Assembly: GCA_018456245.1 (NCBI GenBank)
Contig: JAGYHQ010000005.1
Coordinates: forward strand, 1-61,684
DNA length: 61,684 nt
Direction of reading: 5' to 3'
Source of the DNA: Tenacibaculum sp.
Lineage (GTDB): Bacteria > Bacteroidota > Bacteroidia > Flavobacteriales > Flavobacteriaceae
The notes under the pieces were generated by a model. It made no database searches and was not told where the DNA came from. It saw only the letters and a list, made by a program, of their open reading frames with translations. Both the position numbers and the translations under genes were made by a program. Shown here piece by piece: positions 42,719 to 51,608 of this stretch (positions are counted from its first letter, which is position 1; every line of letters starts with the position of its first letter).

Positions 42719-43333
42719 ATGGAAAAAGTCTTCGTTATAGGTATTGCTGGAGGTACAGGTAGTGGAAAAACAACTGTAGTAGAAAAAATTTTAGATGAAT
42801 TACCAACTGATGAAGTTTGTGTAATATCTCAAGATTCATATTACAAGGCTACCGATAATTTATCATATGAAGAAAGAATACTTATAAATTTTGACCATCC
42901 AAAAGCTATTGATTTTGACCTTTTAACATCACACATTAAAAGTTTAAAAGAAGGAAATATTATTGAACAACCTGTTTACTCTTTCAGAACTCACAACAGA
43001 ACTAAAGACACCATTAAAACACATCCTGCAAAAGTTATTATTATTGAAGGAATTTTAATTTTCACTAATGAAGAATTACGTAATTTATGTGATATTAAAA
43101 TATTTGTTCATGCAGATGCTGATGAAAGATTAATTAGAAGAATAAAAAGAGATATTGCGGAACGAGGAAGAAATGTTGATGAAGTTTTATCTCGTTATAA
43201 AACTACATTAAAACCAATGCATCAAATGTTTATAGAACCTACGAAAGTATTAGCTGATATAATTATACCTAATGACCGTTATAATGATGTTGCCATTAAT
43301 GTTGTTAGAACTGTTATTAATGAACGATTATAA
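42719..43333 (+). CDS. udk: Uridine kinase
   Basis: A 204-residue P-loop kinase that phosphorylates uridine and cytidine in pyrimidine salvage. The P-loop GGTGSGKTTV is at 11-20, followed by VISQDSYYK near 35-43, FDHPKAIDFDLL near 58-69, and the lid RRIKRDIAERGRN near 130-144. It complements the cytidine deaminase at 56249 in salvage. The divIC-like gene starts 3 bases after its stop. Confidence 0.95.
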   Translation: MEKVFVIGIAGGTGSGKTTVVEKILDELPTDEVCVISQDSYYKATDNLSYEERILINFDHPKAIDFDLLTSHIKSLKEGNIIEQPVYSFRTHNRTKDTIKTHPAKVIIIEGILIFTNEELRNLCDIKIFVHADADERLIRRIKRDIAERGRNVDEVLSRYKTTLKPMHQMFIEPTKVLADIIIPNDRYNDVAINVVRTVINERL

Positions 43334-43336
43334 ATT

Positions 43337-43651
43337 ATGAGCTTAAAAGAAATGAAAAAAAACAGATTTTTTAAAATCATAACTAATGTATACGTTATAA
43401 TTTTAACGGTGTTTACCATTTGGATGTTGTTTTTTGATGAAAATTCATATTTAAACCATAGAAAATTTAATAAAGAAATTAATGAATTAGAAACTTGGAT
43501 TAAGTATCATAAACAAAAAATAAAAGAAGATAAAGAAACTATAAAAAACCTACAAGACTCTTTAGAATTAGAACGATACGCCCGTGAAAAGTATTTAATG
43601 AAAAAAGAAAATGAAGATATTTATCTTATAGAGTTTAATAAACAAAAATAA
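43337..43651 (+). CDS. FtsB/DivIC-like septum formation initiator
   Basis: A 104-residue bitopic protein. A short basic cytosolic N-terminus, one membrane helix (about 13-30, IITNVYVIILTVFTIWMLFF), and a periplasmic coiled coil (about 42-82) are followed by a short region with YAREKYLMKKENEDIYLIEF, the FtsB/DivIC hallmark. It should form the FtsQLB-like complex that regulates septal peptidoglycan synthesis. Its stop shares one base with the start of the next gene (TAATG), giving translational coupling to the mutase small-subunit gene, an order that is usual in flavobacteria. Confidence 0.88.
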   Translation: MSLKEMKKNRFFKIITNVYVIILTVFTIWMLFFDENSYLNHRKFNKEINELETWIKYHKQKIKEDKETIKNLQDSLELERYAREKYLMKKENEDIYLIEFNKQK

Positions 43652-44988
43652 TGAGTAGTTATTTATTTGAAGGTACATCTCCTAAAAAATGGAAACAAAA
43701 AATACAAGTAGATTTAAAAGGAGCTGATTATAATACATTACTGTGGCATACAAATGAAAAAATCATTGTAAAACCTTTTTACACAAAAGAAGACAGAACT
43801 CATCAACAAATAAATATCCCTCAAAATGATTTTTGTGTTTGTCAATCATTTTTTATTGATAATGAAGAAATTACCAATTCATTAGCCAATAATGCATTAA
43901 AACACGGAGCAACCTCAATCTATTTTCATACTAAAAATACTTTTAATTATAAAAAAGTATTGAAAAATATTGATATCAATTCCACAAAAATATATTTTAA
44001 TTTTTCTTTCCTAAACCCTGATTTTATAGCTGAATTATCAAATTTTTGTAATTCAAAAAATATTTATTTTAATATTGATATTATTGGCAATTTAGCAAAA
44101 ACAGGTAATTGGTTTGTTAACTTAAAAGATGACCATAAAAATTTAGAAAAAATTATTTCTACCACGAATAATTGTATTGGTGTTAATTTATCAATATATC
44201 AAAATTCAGGAGCTAATATTGTTCAACAATTAGCCTATACCCTAGCCCATGCTAACGAATATCTTAATTATTTTGGCAAAGAGGCAAGCAATGAAATACA
44301 TTTTTATTTTTCAGCAGGAAACAATTATTTTTTTGAAATAGCCAAATTAAGAGCTTTTAGAATTTTATGGAGCTCTCTTTTAAAAATATACGAGGCTAAA
44401 AACACACCTGCACATATTTTCGCAGAGCCAACTTTACGTAATAAAACCCTATATAACAACAATATAAATAAATTACGAACAACAACTGAATGTATGAGTT
44501 GTATTTTAGGAGGGGCAGATACTATATCAAATAACGCTTATAATAAAATTTTTCGTAAATCAAATGAATTTAGTGAACGAATAAGTAGAAATCAATTATT
44601 AATTTTAAAAGATGAATGTGAGATATCATCTAATAAAAATATTGTAGACGGCTCTTATTATATTGAAGAAATTACACAACAATTAGCTGAAAAAGCATTA
44701 GAAATATTTAAACTAATTGAAAAAGGAGGAGGTCTTTTAAAACAATTAAAAGAGGGAGTAATTCAACGAAAAATTCAAGAATCGGCAGATAAAGAACAAC
44801 ATCAATTTAATTCTGAAGAATTGGTTTTAATTGGAACAAACAAACATCAAAATAAATTTGAAAAAATAAAAGACGATTTAGAATTATATCCGTTTGTAAA
44901 AATTCGTGCTAAAAAAACATTAATTCAACCAATTATACAAAGAAGATTATCAGAAAAATTAGAACAAGAACGATTAAAAAATGAGTAG
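43651..44988 (+). CDS. mutA: Methylmalonyl-CoA mutase small (beta) subunit-like protein
   Basis: A 445-residue protein covering the TIM-barrel part of the mutase, without a cobalamin-binding domain, as is normal for the small subunit. It starts with FEGTSPKKWKQKIQVDLKGA, contains NNAYNKIFRKSNEFSERISR near 290-310, and ends with the family tail ELYPFVKIRAKKTLIQPIIQ plus RRLSEKLEQERLK. In characterised enzymes this subunit is non-catalytic and pairs with a large subunit that holds coenzyme B12. Here the partner gene, overlapping by 8 bases, is reduced and also lacks the B12 domain, so catalysis by the pair is doubtful. Confidence 0.85.
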   Translation: MSSYLFEGTSPKKWKQKIQVDLKGADYNTLLWHTNEKIIVKPFYTKEDRTHQQINIPQNDFCVCQSFFIDNEEITNSLANNALKHGATSIYFHTKNTFNYKKVLKNIDINSTKIYFNFSFLNPDFIAELSNFCNSKNIYFNIDIIGNLAKTGNWFVNLKDDHKNLEKIISTTNNCIGVNLSIYQNSGANIVQQLAYTLAHANEYLNYFGKEASNEIHFYFSAGNNYFFEIAKLRAFRILWSSLLKIYEAKNTPAHIFAEPTLRNKTLYNNNINKLRTTTECMSCILGGADTISNNAYNKIFRKSNEFSERISRNQLLILKDECEISSNKNIVDGSYYIEEITQQLAEKALEIFKLIEKGGGLLKQLKEGVIQRKIQESADKEQHQFNSEELVLIGTNKHQNKFEKIKDDLELYPFVKIRAKKTLIQPIIQRRLSEKLEQERLKNE

Positions 44989-46204
44989 AAAAGATATATC
45001 AAATATAGTTCTTGATAAGAGTAAGAATACGGAAGTAAAAACTCTTAAACACGAAGATTTTATTGCTGGAATTGCACCTTATTTAAGAGGTATTTATTCT
45101 ACAATGTATGTTCTTAATCCGTGGGATATTAATCAGTATTTAAATTTTTCTGAAATAACTAAAAAGAACGTCATTAATAATGTTGATGATATGAAAGATT
45201 GTTTGAGTAAAATTTCTATAAAAGAAAACCCTATTTCTTTTAATATGGATGAAAATATTTTACCATTTTTAGCTTTTTATATAATTGCTAGTGAAGAACA
45301 GGGCATTAAACAACAAGAATTAAAAGGTATTATTCAAAATAATATTTTCACTTTTCCTCTCTCCTATTCAATTAAAATAATTAAAGATATTATTGAATAT
45401 ACGAATAAAAATATACCTGACTTTAATCCTATTTCTATCGCTGGTTATAAAATCCAAGAAGATAAAACTACTGAAGAAATTGAATTAGCACATTCTTTAG
45501 CATATGCTATAAATTACATTAAAAAAGGACTAAAAATAGGTTTAAATATAGACGAACTTGTCTCAAATATTTCACTAACTTTATCTGTTGGAATAAATCA
45601 TTTTAGAGAAATAGCAAAATTAAGAGCTTGCAGAATGTTATGGGCACACTTAATTAAAGAATTTAATCCTAAGGAAAAATCATTAGCTTTAAAAATACAT
45701 TGTAAAACCAATGATTACAGTTTAACCAAACAAGATATACCTAACAATATAACTCGTACAGTAACTAAAACTATGGCTGGTATTTTAGGAGGTGTTCAAA
45801 GTTCACAAACAAACTCTTTTAACAAAAAAATACAATTATATTTACAACAAGAAACCAATATTACAAAAACGATAGATCCTTGGGCAGGTAGTTACCATCT
45901 AGAACAATTAACTGAAGATATTTACAATAAAACATTAAAAATAATTAATGAAACTGAAAATTTAGATGGAATAACAAAAGTTCCTGAAAAAGAAATTAAA
46001 AAAATATCAAATAATACTTTAAATTGTAATAAAACAGATAAAAATAGATTTAAAAGAGATGAAAACAATGTTAAAAAATCATTAGAAAATTTAACAGAAA
46101 GTATTGAGTCAGGAAAAGGAAATTTATTACATTTAGCGGTTATATCTGCAAAAAATAGGGCTACCTTAAATGAAATCTTAAGTGCTTTAAAAAGTGTAGA
46201 TTAG
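44981..46204 (+). CDS. Reduced methylmalonyl-CoA mutase large-subunit-like protein lacking the B12 domain
   Basis: A 407-residue open frame derived from the mutase large subunit, usually about 700 residues. Clear family segments remain: GIAPYLRGIYSTMYVLNPWD at 30-49, LAFYIIASEEQG at 97-108, FNPISIAGY at 148-156, FREIAKLRACRMLWA at 208-222, DPWAGSYHLEQL at 299-310, and GKGNLLHLAVISAKNRAT near the end. Missing are the stretch between NQYLNFS and DDMK (about 50 residues in the family), the EFMVRNTYIYPPE region holding an active-site arginine, a segment after SSQTN, and the whole cobalamin domain. The active-site His of SGYHMQE is Lys157 here, and SLHTN is SSQTN. There is no internal stop and no domain remnant before psd. 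It is likely a non-catalytic protein under selection, or a gene early in decay. Confidence 0.85.
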   Translation: MSRKDISNIVLDKSKNTEVKTLKHEDFIAGIAPYLRGIYSTMYVLNPWDINQYLNFSEITKKNVINNVDDMKDCLSKISIKENPISFNMDENILPFLAFYIIASEEQGIKQQELKGIIQNNIFTFPLSYSIKIIKDIIEYTNKNIPDFNPISIAGYKIQEDKTTEEIELAHSLAYAINYIKKGLKIGLNIDELVSNISLTLSVGINHFREIAKLRACRMLWAHLIKEFNPKEKSLALKIHCKTNDYSLTKQDIPNNITRTVTKTMAGILGGVQSSQTNSFNKKIQLYLQQETNITKTIDPWAGSYHLEQLTEDIYNKTLKIINETENLDGITKVPEKEIKKISNNTLNCNKTDKNRFKRDENNVKKSLENLTESIESGKGNLLHLAVISAKNRATLNEILSALKSVD

Positions 46205-46220
46205 AAGAAGACAGAATAAA

Positions 46221-47099
46221 ATGCAAATAAAATTTATAGATAGAAAAACGGGAGAAATAAAAATAGAAACTCCACCTGCTGAAAGAACTTTAAAGTTTTT
46301 ATATGATAATCCTTTCGGTAGAAAAGCTATTTTACCTATTATAAAACGTAAATTTATTTCTAGAAAGTATGGTGCAAAAATGAACAAACCATCTTCTACT
46401 AAAAAAATTCAGAAATTTGTAAATCAGTTTAATATTGATATGAGCGAATTTGAAAAATCAATTCCTGAATTTACTTCATTTAATGATTTTTTCTACAGAA
46501 AATTAAAACCTAATGCTCGTAAAATTGAAGACGGATTTGTATCACCTAGCGATGGGAGATTATTGGCTTTTGAAGATATTTCTGACATAGATAGTTTTTT
46601 CATAAAGGGAAGAAAATTTACTTTAACAGAATTTTTAGAAGACGAACAATTAGCCGAGAAATATAAAAATTCATCATTATTAATACTACGTTTGGCTCCT
46701 AATGATTATCATAGATTTCATTTCCCTTATAATGGCACCCCTTCGGAAACAAGAAAAATAAGAGGAAGATATTTTTCAGTATCACCATATGCTTTAGCCA
46801 GCAATTTTGCTAGAGTTTTTTGTGAAAACAAACGAGAATTTTGCACCCTTTCTACTAAACAAAAAGGAGATATTATTATAGCCCCTGTAGGCGCAACAAT
46901 GGTTGGTAGTATTTTTAAAACCTATGAAGCAAATAAACCAATAAAAAAAGGAGATGAAATGGGATATTTTGCCTTTGGAGGTTCAACAATTGTAATGTTG
47001 ATTGATAAAGATAAAATTACTATTGATGAAGATATTTTAAAAAACACCAGTAACAAAATAGAAACATTTGTAAGAATGGGAGAAAGTATAGGTAAATAG
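46221..47099 (+). CDS. psd: Phosphatidylserine decarboxylase
   Basis: A 292-residue decarboxylase of the Psd type that yields phosphatidylethanolamine. The self-cleavage motif is GGST at 253-256, where the serine becomes the pyruvoyl group; SPSDGR around 108-113 and DYHRFHFPYNG at 162-172 provide the Asp and His of the processing machinery. The region around 222-232 (APVGATMVGSI) is typical. It is the longer soluble-like form without strong membrane helices. It starts 16 bases after the mutase-like gene and acts downstream of cdsA in phospholipid synthesis. Confidence 0.95.
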   Translation: MQIKFIDRKTGEIKIETPPAERTLKFLYDNPFGRKAILPIIKRKFISRKYGAKMNKPSSTKKIQKFVNQFNIDMSEFEKSIPEFTSFNDFFYRKLKPNARKIEDGFVSPSDGRLLAFEDISDIDSFFIKGRKFTLTEFLEDEQLAEKYKNSSLLILRLAPNDYHRFHFPYNGTPSETRKIRGRYFSVSPYALASNFARVFCENKREFCTLSTKQKGDIIIAPVGATMVGSIFKTYEANKPIKKGDEMGYFAFGGSTIVMLIDKDKITIDEDILKNTSNKIETFVRMGESIGK

Positions 47100-47163
47100 A
47101 TTTACCACAAAAATACATCTAAAATTTCATTAAAAGTAATTTATTAAAATTGAAAGAAAATTG

Positions 47164-47171
47164 TACCTTTG
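47164..47171 (+). promoter_or_regulatory. TAnnTTTG -7 element that decides the start of the next gene
   Basis: TACCTTTG overlaps the upstream-most ATG (47169) of the following frame, so that ATG cannot be the translation start if this promoter is used. The ATG at 47217 is then the first one downstream. Confidence 0.5.
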
Positions 47172-47216
47172 CACCCCACTATTTACAATAATTTTAATAT
47201 AGAAAAAGATATAATC

Positions 47217-47732
47217 ATGTTCAATAAAAATATAAAATTAGTTTTAGCAGGTTTAATTACTGCTTGGGCTGTTTATCAATTTACTTTAGGAAATATTGGA
47301 AACGGAATTGCTTTAATTCTACTAGCAATAATAATTATTGTTTTCTATTATAAAAATGAATTTATTTTATTAGCCTTTTTACGAGTACGTAAGCAAGATT
47401 TTGAGGGAGCTAAAAAATGGTTATCATACATAAAAAAACCTGAAAGTGCTTTGTTAAAAAAACAACAAGGCTATTATAACTATCTGCACGGAATTATGTT
47501 ATCACAAACTAACATTACACAAGCAGAAAAACATTTACGTAAAGCCGTAACTCTTGGTTTAAATATGGATCATGATATGGCTATGACAAAATTACAATTA
47601 GCAGGAATTGCAATGGCTAAACGCCGTAAACGTGAAGCAACTATTTTATTAAAAGAAGCTCAAAAATTAGACAAACATGATATGCTTAAAGAGCATATTC
47701 AAATGATAAAACAACAAATGAAAAAAATATAA
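47217..47732 (+). CDS. Small membrane protein with TPR-like C-terminus
   Basis: A 171-residue protein. Two adjacent membrane segments (LVLAGLITAWAVYQF and GNGIALILLAIIIIVFYY) are followed by a soluble helical part: QDFEGAKKWLSYI, KKQQGYYNYLHGIMLSQTNI, and AEKHLRKAVTLGL then AGIAMAKRRKREATILLKEA, which have the spacing of degenerate tetratricopeptide repeats. The frame is open from 47169, but a promoter element lies there and MFNKNIKLVL at 47217 gives a normal membrane-protein start. It is conserved in flavobacteria as far as I recall, without known function. Confidence 0.78.
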   Translation: MFNKNIKLVLAGLITAWAVYQFTLGNIGNGIALILLAIIIIVFYYKNEFILLAFLRVRKQDFEGAKKWLSYIKKPESALLKKQQGYYNYLHGIMLSQTNITQAEKHLRKAVTLGLNMDHDMAMTKLQLAGIAMAKRRKREATILLKEAQKLDKHDMLKEHIQMIKQQMKKI

Positions 47733-47786
47733 TAAACTCTTTTATTATAATAAATAAAAACTAAAAAACTAAATAACTAACCTAAT

Positions 47787-49670
47787 ATGTTCAGAGAATT
47801 ACTCTTAAAATACTTAAGAAAACACGCGTCTCATTGGCTTATTTTGGTTATTGATGTTATTTTAGTTTGTTTATCATTTATACTAGCCTATACTATTAGG
47901 TTTAATACAAGTTTAGATTTTGATATAAATAAATTATTATATCAGTTACCATTTATCTCTATAATATTTTTTATTTCTTTTTGGTTAATAGGAACTAACA
48001 AAGGAATAATTAGGCATACAGATACTAGAGATGTATTCAACATTTTTTTAGGTGTAACATTACCTACCTTAATTATTACATTTTTTATTGGAATTAATAA
48101 TTTCTTTCAACTAATTCCATCATTTACAATACCTAAAACTATATTACTAACTCATTATTTTATAACTATATTTTCTTTAGTAATTAGTAGACTTATCTTT
48201 AAAACATTATATAGAACAGTATCTTCTGAATTATCTAACACCATTAATACAATAATATACGGAGCAGGAGATTCAGGGCTAATAACTTACAAGGCTTTAA
48301 ATAATGATACCAGATACAATATAATCGGATTTATAGATGACAATAAAAATAAAATTGGAAAGAAAATAAATCAAATAAATATTTATTCTAAAAAGGATAT
48401 TACTAAAAGTTTTATTGAAGAGAAAGAAATAACCGAAATAGTTATATCTATACAAAACATAGAACCTGAAAAACTACTTTTATTAACCGATACATTATTA
48501 GAACTTGGCATAAAAGTAAAAATAGTTCCACCTTTATCTTCTTGGATTAACGGAGGGCTTGATTCAAAGCAAATTAAAGAAGTAAAAATTGAAGACTTAT
48601 TAGATAGAACAACTATTTCATTAGACAATAAAATCATTAAAAAAGATATTAACGAAAAAACTATTATCGTTACAGGTGCTGCAGGGTCTATTGGGTCGGA
48701 AATTTCAAGACAAATAAGCAATTATAATTACAAGCAACTAATCTTGATTGACCAAGCTGAATCCCCATTATATGAACTTCAACAAGAATTAATAAGAAAA
48801 GGTATTAAAAACTTTACAGTCATTGTTTCTGATGTTAAAGATATTGTTAAAATGGAACAAATATTCAGTAAATACAAACCGAACAAAATATATCACGTTG
48901 CTGCATATAAACATGTCCCTTTAATGGAGGAAAACCCTTATGAAGCCATTCAAACTAATATAAAGGGAACAAAAAATATTGCTGATTTATCTATTAAATA
49001 TAAAGCAGAACGTTTTGTTATGGTATCTACCGATAAAGCTGTAAACCCTACTAACGTTATGGGAGCAACTAAACGTATTGCTGAAATGTACGTTAGTTGT
49101 TTAAGCAAACGAAGTACCTTTACAAAATTCACTACCACTAGGTTTGGAAACGTATTAGGCTCTAATGGTTCTGTTATTCCTTTATTTAAAAAACAAATTG
49201 AAAATGGAGGTCCTTTAACCGTTACTCACAAAGATATCACTCGTTTTTTTATGACAATCCCTGAGGCTTGCCAACTTGTATTAGAGGCTGGTACTATGGG
49301 CGATGGTGGGGAAATTTATATATTTGACATGGGAAAATCAGTAAAAATATTTGATATTGCCAAAAGAATGATTCATTTATCTGGTTTAAAATACCCTGAT
49401 GATATTGATATTGAAATTACAGGTTTACGCCCTGGTGAAAAATTATATGAAGAATTATTGGCTGACGGAGAAAACACCACCCCTACTTATAATGAAAAAA
49501 TTATGATTGCGAAAACGCAAGAGATTGATGAAAAAGAGGTTAAATTAAAAATAGAAAATCTTTGCAAAGAAAACGAAAGTCATAATTACGAATATTCAGT
49601 AAAACTTATGAAAGGAATTGTTCCTGAGTATATATCTAACAATTCAACTTATGAAAGTTTAGATAAATAG
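47787..49670 (+). CDS. CapD/WbpM-type nucleotide-sugar 4,6-dehydratase (polysaccharide biosynthesis protein)
   Basis: A 627-residue protein. Four or five membrane helices (about 17-145) come first, then a nucleotide-binding domain with IIYGAGDSG at 156-164 and a C-terminal short-chain dehydrogenase domain with VTGAAGSIGSE at 295-305. The active-site segment STDKAVNPTNVMGATKR at 414-430 has Met in place of Tyr in the YxxxK motif, a hallmark of the WbpM/CapD inverting or retaining dehydratases acting on UDP-GlcNAc. It would make a precursor for surface glycan. No glycosyltransferases are adjacent; those lie at 28-30 kb. In relatives this gene stands near exopolysaccharide export genes. Confidence 0.9.
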   Translation: MFRELLLKYLRKHASHWLILVIDVILVCLSFILAYTIRFNTSLDFDINKLLYQLPFISIIFFISFWLIGTNKGIIRHTDTRDVFNIFLGVTLPTLIITFFIGINNFFQLIPSFTIPKTILLTHYFITIFSLVISRLIFKTLYRTVSSELSNTINTIIYGAGDSGLITYKALNNDTRYNIIGFIDDNKNKIGKKINQINIYSKKDITKSFIEEKEITEIVISIQNIEPEKLLLLTDTLLELGIKVKIVPPLSSWINGGLDSKQIKEVKIEDLLDRTTISLDNKIIKKDINEKTIIVTGAAGSIGSEISRQISNYNYKQLILIDQAESPLYELQQELIRKGIKNFTVIVSDVKDIVKMEQIFSKYKPNKIYHVAAYKHVPLMEENPYEAIQTNIKGTKNIADLSIKYKAERFVMVSTDKAVNPTNVMGATKRIAEMYVSCLSKRSTFTKFTTTRFGNVLGSNGSVIPLFKKQIENGGPLTVTHKDITRFFMTIPEACQLVLEAGTMGDGGEIYIFDMGKSVKIFDIAKRMIHLSGLKYPDDIDIEITGLRPGEKLYEELLADGENTTPTYNEKIMIAKTQEIDEKEVKLKIENLCKENESHNYEYSVKLMKGIVPEYISNNSTYESLDK

Positions 49671-49717
49671 AATTTTCTCTAAACTTAAAAACATTAAATA
49701 AAAAACAGCTTAAATAA

Positions 49718-49942
49718 TTAAGCTGTTAGAGGTTTACCTTTAAGACGTTTTTCTATACGTTGTTTTATAACTGTTAAACGTTTCATTAAATCCATTAAAT
49801 TAGCATCTTTTGTTTCTTTATATACATCATTAATTTCTAATATTAACGCCTTAACTTCTCTTGATGCTAAAATTCTATCACTTGTTGTTACAAATCTGAA
49901 TTTTCTATTTTCAAATTCTTCTGCTCTTTCTATTAATGTCAT
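49718..49942 (-). CDS. Conserved small protein, 74 residues
   Basis: A 74-residue, charged, predominantly helical soluble protein, opening MTLIERAEEFENRKFRFVTT, with DRILASREVKALILEIND and a basic C-terminal helix KRLTVIKQRIEKRLKGKP. I recognise no domain. The absence of any overlapping gene, its balanced composition and its position behind a likely divergent promoter region support a real gene; similar proteins seem to occur in other flavobacteria, but I cannot verify that here. It is convergent with the CapD-type gene. Confidence 0.65.
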   Translation of the reverse strand: MTLIERAEEFENRKFRFVTTSDRILASREVKALILEINDVYKETKDANLMDLMKRLTVIKQRIEKRLKGKPLTA

Positions 49943-50303
49943 TACCTTACTCTTTTAAAATTATTTACCCCTCCCTAAACATTTATATTTTTTAACTCAG
50001 CAAAAAATACATCAAAAACCTGTCCAAAAATAGTAATTTTATTAATATTTTTCAATATATACAACTATCTATCATATAAAATATAGTTATTTTTAATAAA
50101 TATTTAAGAAAAACACTACAATTAACAAGCTATTTTATTTGTTTTTATATTTCAATAAATTAAAACTGATTTTAAAGTGTTAATAACTTTAAAAAATAAC
50201 AATAAAATTTTATACGAATTTATGACAAAAAAAAACATATTTTTGCATACATAAATATGATATAAAGTACTTAAAAAGTGCTATTAATTAAATAGATATA
50301 GAA
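49943..50303. other. Divergent intergenic region (361 bases) between the 74-residue and DUF3127 genes
   Basis: This gap is extremely AT-rich and carries no open frame of note on either strand. The one clear signal is TATTTTTG at 50238-50245, a TAnnTTTG -7 element about 60 bases before the DUF3127 ATG on the plus strand. An inverted pattern CTATCTATCATATAAAATATAG near 50066-50088 is too weak to call. Presumably it holds both promoters of the divergent genes. Confidence 0.5.
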
Positions 50304-50675
50304 ATGGAAGTAATAGGAAAAATTAAATTAATTAACGAAACACAAACTTTTGGTAATAACGGATTTAGAAAACGTGAGTTAGTAGTTACTACTGATGAAC
50401 AATACCCACAAATGTTATTAATTGAATTTATACAAGACAAATGTGATTTGCTTAACAATTTTCAAGTAGGTCAAGACGTTAAAGTTTCAATAAATTTACG
50501 TGGTCGTGAGTGGATAAACCCTGAAGGACAAGCTAAATACTTTAACTCTATACAAGGTTGGAGAATTGAGAATTTGAGCCAAGCAACACCTACTCAAAGT
50601 ACACCTCCACCTACTCAAACATTTGAAACTACAGAAGATTTATCAGCAAATGAACCTGATGACTTACCATTTTAA
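50304..50675 (+). CDS. DUF3127 protein with SSB-like acidic C-terminal tip
   Basis: A 123-residue protein. Residues 1-95 match DUF3127: MEVIGKIKLINETQTFGNNG, RKRELVVTTDEQYPQ, then GQDVKVSINLRGREWINPEG and FNSIQGWRIENL, a beta-rich arrangement resembling an OB fold. A low-complexity Thr/Pro/Gln linker follows (about 96-112) and the chain ends EPDDLPF. That layout, an OB-like fold, a disordered linker and an acidic D-D-x-P-F tip, is that of single-stranded-DNA-binding proteins, whose tip recruits repair and replication proteins. The family is formally of unknown function. It has its own promoter and terminator. Confidence 0.88.
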   Translation: MEVIGKIKLINETQTFGNNGFRKRELVVTTDEQYPQMLLIEFIQDKCDLLNNFQVGQDVKVSINLRGREWINPEGQAKYFNSIQGWRIENLSQATPTQSTPPPTQTFETTEDLSANEPDDLPF

Positions 50676-50691
50676 AAATAGTACATCTTAT

Positions 50692-50727
50692 AAAAAGACG
50701 TTTGAATAATTATTTAAGCGTCTTTTT
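50692..50727 (+). terminator. Terminator after the DUF3127 gene
   Basis: AAAAAGACG (50692-50700) and CGTCTTTTT (50719-50727) form a stem around an AT-rich 18-base loop that can extend pairing. It lies 17 bases past the stop. Confidence 0.85.
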
Positions 50728-50762
50728 ACGTTTAAAATATTTACTCTACTTAATAAAAAAAT

Positions 50763-51608
50763 ATGATATTAATTGCAGACGGAGGCTCTACTAAAACTGA
50801 CTGGATTGGCCTAAAAGACAATGAGATTGTTTTAAAAACACAAACCGTGGGATTAAATCCTTCAGTTTTATCTAATGAAGAATTAGTAAATATAATTATT
50901 AATACTGAAGAGTTTGACAGTATAAAAGAACACGTTAGTGAAATTTTCTTCTATGGGGCAGGCTGTGGAACTCCTAAATCTGTAACGAAAATACAAAATA
51001 TACTTCAAGATTTTTTTGTAAATGCCAATATTAAAATTGCTGAAGACTCTCTTGCTGCTGTATATGCAACAACAGGAGACAACCCTGCCATTGTGTGTAT
51101 TCTTGGTACAGGCTCTAACAGTTGTTATTTTAATGGAGAAAGTATAGAAGAAATAAGTCCGTCATTAGGATACACAATAATGGATGAAGCTAGCGGTAAT
51201 TATTTTGGTAAAATTTTACTTCGTGATTTTTACTACAAAAAAATGCCAAAATACATATCTGAAAATTTTGAAGTAGATTTTAATTTAAACCCTGATTTTG
51301 TAAAAGAAAACCTTTATTTAAAACCGAAACCTAACATGTATTTAGCTTCTTTTGCTAAATTTATGTTAGAATTTAAAGATGAAGAATACATTAAAAAAAT
51401 AATAAAAGAAGGATTTGATAAATTCTTTGAATACAGAATATTACCATATAATAAACCAACCGAAACACCTATTTACTTTGTTGGTTCAATAGCATTTTAT
51501 TTTAAAGATATATTAGAAAGCGTGGCAAAAAAATACAACTTAACCATTACCAATGTAATTAAACGCCCAATAAATAAATTAATAGATTATCATATATCTA
51601 TTAAATAA
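50763..51608 (+). CDS. BadF/BadG-family ATPase, N-acetylglucosamine kinase-like
   Basis: A 281-residue ASKHA-fold kinase. The phosphate-1 loop is IADGGSTKTDW at 4-14, a catalytic Asp lies in the AEDSLAAVYA region near 93-102, and the phosphate-2 loop is CILGTGSNSCYF at 112-123. This is the short BadF/BadG/BcrA type seen in bacterial N-acetylglucosamine kinases and in murein-sugar recycling. Adjacent murF is consistent with cell-wall sugar metabolism, though that is proximity only. It converges with murF, and the two genes overlap by 8 bases at their ends. Confidence 0.85.
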   Translation: MILIADGGSTKTDWIGLKDNEIVLKTQTVGLNPSVLSNEELVNIIINTEEFDSIKEHVSEIFFYGAGCGTPKSVTKIQNILQDFFVNANIKIAEDSLAAVYATTGDNPAIVCILGTGSNSCYFNGESIEEISPSLGYTIMDEASGNYFGKILLRDFYYKKMPKYISENFEVDFNLNPDFVKENLYLKPKPNMYLASFAKFMLEFKDEEYIKKIIKEGFDKFFEYRILPYNKPTETPIYFVGSIAFYFKDILESVAKKYNLTITNVIKRPINKLIDYHISIK

